DNA from: Mycobacterium sp. 1245805.9 | GTDB taxonomy: Bacteria; Actinomycetota; Actinomycetes; Mycobacteriales; Mycobacteriaceae | DNA length: 62,414 nucleotides | Reading direction: 5' to 3' | Assembly: GCF_001672915.1 (NCBI RefSeq) | Contig: NZ_LZKR01000035.1 | Location: forward strand, 1-62,414 | Shown here: piece after piece, positions 1 to 5,927 of the stretch | Layout: each line of letters opens with the position of its first letter | Position numbering within the stretch: the stretch's first letter is position 1 | Notes under the pieces: generated by a model | The model's database searches: none | What the model saw: only the letters and a program-made list of their open reading frames with translations | Told to the model about the DNA's origin: nothing | Translations under genes and position numbers: made by a program

Positions 1-655
1 TCGGGTCGGCCGGTACGAGACGCGCGGGCGCCCTGGCGATCTGGCACGCGCTCAGGTTGTGGGCGAACGGCAGGATACGGGCGTTCCAGACGTCGCGGGC
101 CCGCTGCGCCAGCTCCTCGGGGCTGCCCGAGTTGTCCAGCCAGACGTCGGCGACGGCGCGGCGCTGCTCGTCGTCGGCCTGCGCGGCGATCCGCGCGCGG
201 GCGTCGTCCTCGGGCATGCCACGTTGGTCGACCAGCCGTCGCACCCGCACCTCGACGTCGGCGTGCACCACCACGACGAGCGGGAACAGCGGCGCCATCC
301 CCGACTCCACCAGCAGCGGAATGTCTTCGACCACAACGGAATCCTCGGGCACCGACGCGATGATCTCCGAGCGGCGCTTGCCCACCAGCGGATGCACGAT
401 CCCGTTGAGCTTCTGGCGCGCCTCGTCGTCACGAAAGGCCTTGGCGGCCAACGCGGGACGATCCAGCGATCCGTCGGGCGACAGGATGTCGTCGCCGAAC
501 GCCTCGACGAGCGCCTTCAGGCCCTCGGTGCCCGGCTCGACGACCTCGCGCGCGATGACGTCCCCGTCGACGACGACGGCACCGCACTTCGCGAAGGTCG
601 ACGAGACCGCCGACTTGCCGGCGCCGATGCCACCGGTCAACCCGATGCGCAGCAT
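1..655 (-). CDS. coaE: Dephospho-CoA kinase CoaE (3' end outside window)
   Basis: Phosphorylates the ribose 3'-OH of dephospho-CoA, the last step of CoA synthesis, in the cytosol. The reverse strand from the ATG at 655 begins MLRIGLTGGIGAGKSAVSS, containing the P-loop GGIGAGKS, and continues with VVDGDVIAREVVEPG, the HPLVGKRRSEI segment and the VVEDIPLLVESG segment typical of CoaE. The frame is open to base 1, so at least 218 residues are present and the gene runs off the window. Mycobacterial CoaE usually carries a C-terminal GrpB/UPF0157 domain, which would lie outside. An rpsA stub ends 12 bases upstream, matching the rpsA-coaE order of M. tuberculosis (Rv1630-Rv1631), but here coaE is on the opposite strand to uvrB, whereas in M. 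tuberculosis both run the same way. Confidence 0.93.
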   Translation of the reverse strand, partial: MLRIGLTGGIGAGKSAVSSTFAKCGAVVVDGDVIAREVVEPGTEGLKALVEAFGDDILSPDGSLDRPALAAKAFRDDEARQKLNGIVHPLVGKRRSEIIASVPEDSVVVEDIPLLVESGMAPLFPLVVVVHADVEVRVRRLVDQRGMPEDDARARIAAQADDEQRRAVADVWLDNSGSPEELAQRARDVWNARILPFAHNLSACQIARAPARLVPADP

Positions 656-667
656 CCCTGGACGCCG

Positions 668-817
668 TTAGGCGTTGCCGGCGAGCTTTTCCCGCAGAGC
701 CGCCAACTGGGCGTCGCTGGCGAGCGATCCACCCGCCGCCTTCTCCGACGACGCGCCGTTGCCCGGCGCCGAGTCACCGGCGGCATGGGCGGCCGACTCA
801 ACCGGATGGCAGCCCTA
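668..817 (-). pseudogene. rpsA: 3' remnant of rpsA (ribosomal protein S1)
   Basis: The minus strand ending at the TAA at 668-670 reads ...SSEKAAGGSLASDAQLA then ALREKLAGNA-stop, which I recognise as the C-terminus of actinobacterial ribosomal protein S1. Only about 45 codons are present. Reading upstream, the frame reaches a TAG at 815-817, inside a 17-bp direct repeat, and no S1 domain follows. S1 is essential in mycobacteria, so an intact copy should exist elsewhere. This looks like a stub left with coaE at a rearrangement breakpoint, though a misassembly at the repeat is also possible. Confidence 0.72.
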
Positions 818-1017
818 GGCGTCGCGGTCACAACAGTCACACTGGCCACCGCAGGGTTGGGGTGCGCGTGGTGCCCACCTCACAGCGACAAATCCTTTGC
901 GTGCCTTGGTTTGTCGCTGTGAGGTGGACAGAAAGGGTGCCGTCGCCGGGAGAGATTCCTGTGGCAGATGTGATTGCCGGCGGCCGCCGTGCCTGGTCAC
1001 CCGGATGGCAGCCCTAG
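802..1017. repeat. 17-bp direct repeats flanking the segment 819-1000
   Basis: CCGGATGGCAGCCCTAG occurs exactly at 802-818 and again at 1001-1017, 199 bases apart. The left copy breaks the rpsA stub. The right copy encodes the last residues (LGLPSG) of the exported protein at 997-1431. The arrangement fits recombination or insertion at short homology. Confidence 0.8.
875..927. repeat. Perfect 18-bp inverted repeat (hairpin)
   Basis: CCACCTCACAGCGACAAA at 875-892 is exactly reverse-complementary to TTTGTCGCTGTGAGGTGG at 910-927, with a 17-base loop. It lies between the rpsA stub and the exported-protein gene. There is no T-run on either side, so it is not a classical intrinsic terminator. It could still end transcription of the minus-strand unit, or be an intergenic palindromic element. 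Confidence 0.8.
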
Positions 1018-1431
1018 CCGATCCGGCGTCGCGCCGCACTGCAGCATGCCGTTCTTGGGGTCGGAATTACCGGGCGTTGGTCTGACGAACTGATCGAGCT
1101 GCGTGAAAACGTTGTCGTCCACGTCGATTTCGCAGTGCACGTTCGCCGAGTAGGGGAAGTGCAGCACGATCTGCATGCCGGCCTGTTGCGGATCGGGCAA
1201 CACCGTGTTGGCCTCGAACACGTTGCCGGGCATCGACGGCAGGTTGGTGCTGTTCGTCCGGTTGCCGTTGATCACGAAAATGGCCTGACTGCCGGTGGTC
1301 AGTGCATCGATCCGGGCGCGGTAGGTGATGTTGTGCAGGTCGGCCTTGGCGGTTGCCGGGCTTAGCTGGGACCCGGCCGCGATGACGGTCAAGGCGGTGA
1401 TCGCCATCCATCTGTGGTTGCTGGGGCTCAT
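997..1431 (-). CDS. Small exported protein of unknown function
   Basis: A 144-residue protein whose N-terminus looks like a Sec signal: short basic start (MSPSNHRWM), hydrophobic AITALTVIAAG, then an ATAKA-DLHN cleavage site near residue 30. The mature part (about 115 residues) includes LHNITYRARIDALTTG, FPYSANVHCEIDVDD and two cysteines, resembling uncharacterised secreted mycobacterial proteins. I cannot assign a function. The ATG at 1431 was chosen because it places the signal peptide at the N-terminus; the frame is open further upstream but that part overlaps the glycosylase gene. The last codons lie in the 17-bp direct repeat, so the original C-terminus may have been altered. Confidence 0.7.
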   Translation of the reverse strand: MSPSNHRWMAITALTVIAAGSQLSPATAKADLHNITYRARIDALTTGSQAIFVINGNRTNSTNLPSMPGNVFEANTVLPDPQQAGMQIVLHFPYSANVHCEIDVDDNVFTQLDQFVRPTPGNSDPKNGMLQCGATPDRLGLPSG

Positions 1432-1442
1432 AGCAGCCGAGA

Positions 1443-2222
1443 TTACCCGGGCTGACAGCGCGGACACCACAGCGACGTCCGCCCCGCGACCCGGGCCCGC
1501 GCGAGGCGGGTGCCGCAGCGCGGACAGGACGGGTCGGGGTCGTCGCGCACGCGGGTGAGCCACCGCGGCAGGCCGGGCACCCGACCGTGCGGCACCGCGG
1601 TGCGCAGCACCTGAGTCATCGCGGCGTGCAGGCGCTTGACGTCGTCGGCCTCGAGTTGCGGGATCGGGCGGGCCGGCGCGATCCGGGCCCGCCAGCAGAT
1701 CTCGTCGGTGAGCAGGTTGCCGAGCCCGGCGATCACCGCCTGGTCCATCAGCGTCGGCTTCAGGCGCCCGGACCGGCCGCGCAGCGCCTCGCGGAACGCC
1801 GGCAGGCCGAGGCCCAGCGCGTCGGGGCCCTGCGGGCCCGTGACGTGCGCGACGTCCTCGTCGTCGTCGGCCAGCCACACCCCGCGCAGCTTGCGCAGGT
1901 CGGCGTAGCGCAGTTCGCCGCGATCCAGCGCGATCACCAGCCGCTCGTACGGCTCGCGCTCGGCGCCGTCGGCGGCGTAGTACGGGTGCCCGGTCATCCC
2001 GCTGTGCACCAGCAGCGTCGGGCCGTCCGTCGGCAGCATCAGCCACTTGCCGTGCCGGCGTGGGCGATCGAAGCGGCGCCCGGCGAGCCGCCGGCCGAGC
2101 GCCGCGGCGGTGGTGTTTCGCAGGATGCCCGGATCGCGGACCCGCACGCCCCGGATCCGCCGGCCGGGCAGCGCGTCAGCCAGCTCGCGCCGAAAGCCCT
2201 CCACGTCGGGCAGTTCAGGCAC
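1443..2222 (-). CDS. Fpg/Nei-family DNA glycosylase
   Basis: Base-excision repair glycosylase/AP lyase. The GTG start gives (M)PELPDVEGFRREL: Pro2 is the family's Schiff-base nucleophile and Glu3 the catalytic acid. The 259-residue protein keeps the helix-two-turn-helix region (GLGNLLTDEICWRARI, with Asn in the GN motif) and a C-terminal zinc finger with CPRCG at about residue 237 and CPRC near the end. Its start overlaps the stop of the polymerase-domain gene by 8 bases, so it is the distal gene of a minus-strand repair operon. Substrate (oxidised purine or pyrimidine) cannot be told from sequence. It resembles the short actinobacterial Fpg2-type branch more than Fpg1. Confidence 0.88.
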   Translation of the reverse strand: MPELPDVEGFRRELADALPGRRIRGVRVRDPGILRNTTAAALGRRLAGRRFDRPRRHGKWLMLPTDGPTLLVHSGMTGHPYYAADGAEREPYERLVIALDRGELRYADLRKLRGVWLADDDEDVAHVTGPQGPDALGLGLPAFREALRGRSGRLKPTLMDQAVIAGLGNLLTDEICWRARIAPARPIPQLEADDVKRLHAAMTQVLRTAVPHGRVPGLPRWLTRVRDDPDPSCPRCGTRLARARVAGRTSLWCPRCQPG

Positions 2223-3108
2223 GAAGCTTCGCCACCCGCTGCGCGGGACCCTTCAGCGAGCGGGCGTGCCGGTACATGCCGGCCCACGGATCACCCTGCC
2301 CGGCAAGCCGTTTGGGGACATCGCGGATGGTGAATCGGTCCGCCCGCAGGCCCCGCATGTCCAGCTCGTCCCACTCCAGCGGGGTCGCCACCGGGACGCC
2401 CGCCCGGGCGCGCACCGAATACGGCGCAACCGCGGTCTGCGCGTAGGCGTTTCGCATGATGTCGAGGTACACGCGGTCGCCGCGGTTGTCCTTGCGGGCT
2501 TCCAGGGTGCGATGCGCGGGGTCGTCGGCCACCACCACTTCGGCGACCTCGCGGGCGAATTGGCGGGCGGTGTCGAAATCGGTGTCGGGACGCAGCGGCA
2601 CCACGACGTGCAACCCGCGCGACCCGGTGGTCTGCACATAGCGCGCCAGCCCGAGGTCGTCCAGGACCCCGGCCGTCACGTGGGCCGTCGCCCGCACCAC
2701 CGCGAAGTCGCTGTCGGAGGGGTCGAGGTCGAACACCAGCCGGTCGGGCTTGTGCAGCCGGTCCCGCCGCGACTGCCATACGTGCAGCGTGACGCAGTTC
2801 TGGTTGGCCAGCCAGCGCAGCGCCTCGGGGCGTTCCGCCACTGGATGCACCACGGTGCCGCGCTCCTTGTCGACCTCCACCCGGCCCATCCAGTCGGGCA
2901 GCGAGTCGGCGAAATCCTGCTGCACCCAACCTTGTTCGCCGATGCCGCGCGGGAACCGCTGCACGGTCAGTGCCCGGTCCCGCAGGTGCGGCAGTATCGC
3001 GTCGGCGACCCCCTCGTAGTAGTCCACCAGCTCGCCTTTGGTGATCCCGTCCTTCGGGAACATCACCCGGTCCGGATGGGTGACCTCGACGTCGACGCGC
3101 GGCGTCAC
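2215..3108 (-). CDS. LigD-type polymerase/primase (AEP), stand-alone
   Basis: A 297-residue archaeo-eukaryotic primase-like polymerase corresponding to the PolDom of LigD (PolD/PrimPol group). Catalytic motifs are all visible: LVFDLDPSD (the DxD metal pair), TTGSRGLHVVVPL (SxGxHxxxP nucleotide-binding motif) and RVYLDIMRNAY with the third Asp. APYSVRARAGVPVATPL is also typical. The family fills gaps and adds NTPs during end joining and short-patch repair. It overlaps the ligase gene upstream by 4 bases and the glycosylase downstream by 8, so translation is probably coupled. It looks catalytically competent. Confidence 0.92.
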   Translation of the reverse strand: MTPRVDVEVTHPDRVMFPKDGITKGELVDYYEGVADAILPHLRDRALTVQRFPRGIGEQGWVQQDFADSLPDWMGRVEVDKERGTVVHPVAERPEALRWLANQNCVTLHVWQSRRDRLHKPDRLVFDLDPSDSDFAVVRATAHVTAGVLDDLGLARYVQTTGSRGLHVVVPLRPDTDFDTARQFAREVAEVVVADDPAHRTLEARKDNRGDRVYLDIMRNAYAQTAVAPYSVRARAGVPVATPLEWDELDMRGLRADRFTIRDVPKRLAGQGDPWAGMYRHARSLKGPAQRVAKLRA

Positions 3109-4103
3109 CGCGTCTCCCGCACGACGTCGGACGCGTCCTTGTCGGTGCGCAGCCCCTGGTATCGCGGGTGGCGCAGCTTGCCGTCACGCGTCCACTCGGA
3201 AAACCCGATCTGGGCCACCAACTCCGGGCGCACCCAGTGGGCGCCGTTCTCGCGCACCAGACCCCGGGTGAACGGCGGCTCGTCCTGCTCGAGGGGGGAC
3301 AGCCGCTCGTGCAGGTTACGCAGCGTGGGTTCGTCGAACCCGGTCCCCACCTTGCCGGCGTAGACGAGGTCGCGGCCGTCGTGGTAGCCGAGCAGCAGCG
3401 CACCCAACTCGATGCGGCTGCCCTTGGGACTGGTGTAGCCGCCGACGACGAATTCCTGGTCCCGAACGCATTTGAACTTCAACCAGTTCTTCGACCGGCC
3501 GCCTTCGTACGCGGCGTCGGCCCGCTTGGCGATCACACCCTCGTCGCCGCGCTGACATGCCGCCTCATAGGCGCCGATCCCGTCCTCGACCCGGTGCACC
3601 GCGAAACGCAGGGGATCCTCGAAGTCAATCGCCTTGCGCAACAGTTTCTTTCGCCACAGCTGCGGCACATCGATGGTGGACTTGCCGTCGATGTGCAGCA
3701 GGTCGAACACGTAGTAGAAGACGCGGACGGGGGACGCGCGGGCCACCTCGGGGTCGGTGATGCCCAGCCGGCCCTGCAGCCGTTCGAAGCTGGTGCGCCG
3801 GCCCGCGAACGCCACCACCTCGCCGTCCACGACGAACCGCGTGGTGCGCTGGGCGCCGAGCGCGTCGACAAGCTCGGGATAGGTTCCATTGAGCGGCTGC
3901 CGATTTCGCGACAGCAGCCGCACCCGGTCACCGTCGCGAAAGCCGACGCAGCGCATCCCGTCGAATTTGCGCTCGAATATCCACTGCGGATCGGAAAACC
4001 GCCGGTCGGTCAGGGTCGCCAGCGTGGGGGCCCGCCAGTCGGGCACCGGTTCGTCGTGCAGCGCCGCGCGCACCGGTGCGGGCAGGGCGGCGAAGTCGGT
4101 CAT
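3105..4103 (-). CDS. ATP-dependent DNA ligase (LigD ligase-domain type)
   Basis: A 332-residue ligase. Motif I is IFERKFDGMRC with the nucleotidyl-accepting Lys (KxDG). Motif III is YYVFDLLHIDG, motif IV DEGVIAKR and motif V KNWLKFKC; the OB-fold tail ends with WVRPELVAQIGFSEWT. The ATG at 4103 (MTDFAALPAP) overlaps the TGA of the phosphoesterase-like gene by 4 bases; the frame is open further upstream but only in that gene's shadow. With its neighbours it forms a LigD split into three separate proteins. It seals nicks using ATP, presumably in end joining or excision repair. Confidence 0.93.
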   Translation of the reverse strand: MTDFAALPAPVRAALHDEPVPDWRAPTLATLTDRRFSDPQWIFERKFDGMRCVGFRDGDRVRLLSRNRQPLNGTYPELVDALGAQRTTRFVVDGEVVAFAGRRTSFERLQGRLGITDPEVARASPVRVFYYVFDLLHIDGKSTIDVPQLWRKKLLRKAIDFEDPLRFAVHRVEDGIGAYEAACQRGDEGVIAKRADAAYEGGRSKNWLKFKCVRDQEFVVGGYTSPKGSRIELGALLLGYHDGRDLVYAGKVGTGFDEPTLRNLHERLSPLEQDEPPFTRGLVRENGAHWVRPELVAQIGFSEWTRDGKLRHPRYQGLRTDKDASDVVRETR

Positions 4104-4585
4104 GACACGTCGTCCAGTGAGTGGCCGGTCAGCGCCGGCTGGCGCAGCGTGTCGGCGTCCTCGTCGCCTTTGCGCCTGATCAGCAGCCACGTCTCGGCGC
4201 GGCCGTCCCGGACCCGGGTCAGCGTGTACCAGCCGCGCAGCCACTCGCCGCACAGAAAGAACGAAAGATGGCCGCGTTCAAGGCATTCGCCCATGTCGAA
4301 GGGCGTCGCATTGACATAGGTGCCGCGGTCGCCGTCGACGTCGCGCTCGGCAGCGTCGAGCGGCAGGTCCTCGGTGCGGTGGGCAATTCGGCTGTGGTCG
4401 GGGATCGCCCAGGACACCAGCACGCCGTCGATCTCGAGGCGAAGGTAGTAGTAGTCGCTGGCCGCCCCCTGCCGTTGGATGACGAAACGCGGGTCCCGGT
4501 CGGGCCGGCGTTTGCGTCGGTGGTCGATCAAACGCATCAGGAAGTGATACCCGTGGGTCACGTGAGGAAACGAGCTATGCCTCAC
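4100..4585 (-). CDS. LigD 3'-phosphoesterase-domain protein, catalytic residues lost
   Basis: A 161-residue protein matching the LigD phosphoesterase fold: DPRFVIQRQG, YYYLRLEIDGVLVSWAIP, then EDLPLD. In active LigD the corresponding text has a His-His-Ala...Leu-His-Tyr-Asp-Phe-Arg core and Glu-Asp-His-Pro. Here the catalytic positions read Gln39 (for His), Tyr45 (for His), Tyr47 (for Asp) and Leu74 (for His); only Arg49 is kept. The fold is retained but the Mn-dependent 3' end-trimming activity is probably gone. The start is GTG 4585, overlapping the DUF402 stop by 11 bases; ATG 4537 is an alternative. It is the first of the overlapping repair genes. Confidence 0.82.
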   Translation of the reverse strand: MRHSSFPHVTHGYHFLMRLIDHRRKRRPDRDPRFVIQRQGAASDYYYLRLEIDGVLVSWAIPDHSRIAHRTEDLPLDAAERDVDGDRGTYVNATPFDMGECLERGHLSFFLCGEWLRGWYTLTRVRDGRAETWLLIRRKGDEDADTLRQPALTGHSLDDVS

Positions 4586-5015
4586 GCCAGGTCAGCTCCA
4601 TGCCATGGGTGGCCATCCACCGGGAAAGGTCGTAGTCGTTGCGGGCCAGGCCGTCGATGGCGACCACGGCGCGCCGCACGGCCCGTTCGGCCACCTCCGG
4701 GGTCAGCAGGCCGTGGCGCACGGCGTCGAGCAGCTCGTCGACGTCGGCCAGCCCGGCGCCGTCGCCGGTGCGGACGACGATGTCGAGGTAGTGGTCTTCC
4801 GAACGCCACACGTCCGGGCCCGGCGTGTATTCGCCCACGTCGAGGTAGAAGTCCTGGTCGCGTTCGTGCCCCGGGTTGAAGTGAAAGACGGTGGCGCGCA
4901 AGCCCAACGACGGCAGCAGCCACGATTCGAGGTAGTGGAACTGCGCGCGGCCCGGGGTGGGGCGGGCGAGGTAGAGCCCCCACGGGTGCACGACGTACTC
5001 GTCGACGGCCCGCAC
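4575..5015 (-). CDS. DUF402 domain protein
   Basis: A protein of at least 146 residues with the DUF402 pattern: WGLYLARPTPGRAQFHYLES, then NPGHERDQDFYLDVGEYT and VWRSEDHYLDIVV. DUF402 proteins include nucleoside di/triphosphatases and RNA-binding FAU-1-like domains; its role here is not known. The first usual start codon is GTG 5015, but the same frame continues upstream to ATC 5081 after a TAG and encodes IHPPKHETFDLVARTNTDPK, which looks like genuine conserved N-terminus. Translation may therefore begin at a non-standard codon near 5081, behind GGTGGG. It heads the minus-strand repair operon. Confidence 0.8.
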   Translation of the reverse strand: MRAVDEYVVHPWGLYLARPTPGRAQFHYLESWLLPSLGLRATVFHFNPGHERDQDFYLDVGEYTPGPDVWRSEDHYLDIVVRTGDGAGLADVDELLDAVRHGLLTPEVAERAVRRAVVAIDGLARNDYDLSRWMATHGMELTWREA

Positions 5016-5168
5016 GATGCCCTTCGGATCGGTGTTGGTGCGGGCGACCAGGTCGAACGTCTCGTGCTTCGGCGGGTGGATGGTCCCACCCTAGTTGCCG
5101 CGGCCGTTGGCAGGCATCATCACCATGTCGAAGTGAGCATGGGCAATCGGGCCACGGGGAGGGGCAGA

Positions 5169-5915
5169 GTGAGCGACCTCAGCGGAAAGACAGCCCTCGT
5201 CACCGGCGGGAACTCGGGCATCGGGTTGGCGACCGCGCAGCGACTGGCCGACGCGGGCGCCCACGTCTTCCTGACCGGTCGCAATCAGGACACCATCGAC
5301 GCCGCGGTGGCCTCGATCGGTGACCGGGCGACGGGGATCCGCGCCGACGTGGCCAACCTCGACGACGTGGCGGCGGTCGCCGACGCCATCACAGCCCGCG
5401 GGGGCGGCCTCGACGTGCTCTTCGCCAACGCGGGCGGCGGGGAATTCGCGGCCCTGGGCGACATTTCGGTCGAACACTTCACCTCTACGTTCATCACCAA
5501 CGTGGGCGGCACTTTGTTCACCGTGCAAGCCATGCTGCCGCTGCTCAACCGCGGCTCGTCGATCGTGCTGACCGGTTCCACCGCCGCCTACAACGGCACC
5601 CCGGCGTTCAGCGTGTACGCGGCGACCAAGGCGGCGATCCGCTCCTTCGGGCGGACCTGGGCCGCCGAACTCGTGGGCCGTGGGATCCGCGTCAACACCA
5701 TCGTTCCCGGCCCGGTCGAGACGCCGGGGCTGCTGGGACTGGCGCCGGCCGGACGAGAGCAGGAGCTGCGAGAAGGCGAGGCCTCCAAGGTCCCGATGGG
5801 CCGCCTGGGCAGGCCCGAGGAGGTCGCCGCGGCGGTGCTTTTCCTCGCGTCGGACGAAAGCAGTTTCATGACCGGCAGCGAGTTGTTCGTCGACGGCGGT
5901 GCGGAGCAGCTCTAG
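5169..5915 (+). CDS. Short-chain dehydrogenase/reductase
   Basis: A classical 248-residue SDR. The N-terminal Rossmann motif is TGGNSGIG at about residue 13, then the NAGGG motif, the catalytic Ser in LTGSTAAYNG and the YAATK pair (YxxxK), and the C-terminal VDGGAEQL typical of the family. Arg after the first strand (LTGRN) suggests NADP(H), but the substrate is unknown. GTG 5169 was chosen because GGGGAGGGG lies just upstream and the protein then starts VSDLSGKTALVTGG; ATG 5139 in frame is less likely. It is divergent from the DUF402/repair operon and convergent with the ABC transporter gene. Confidence 0.92.
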   Translation: MSDLSGKTALVTGGNSGIGLATAQRLADAGAHVFLTGRNQDTIDAAVASIGDRATGIRADVANLDDVAAVADAITARGGGLDVLFANAGGGEFAALGDISVEHFTSTFITNVGGTLFTVQAMLPLLNRGSSIVLTGSTAAYNGTPAFSVYAATKAAIRSFGRTWAAELVGRGIRVNTIVPGPVETPGLLGLAPAGREQELREGEASKVPMGRLGRPEEVAAAVLFLASDESSFMTGSELFVDGGAEQL

Positions 5916-5927
5916 GGTCGGCCCGGA

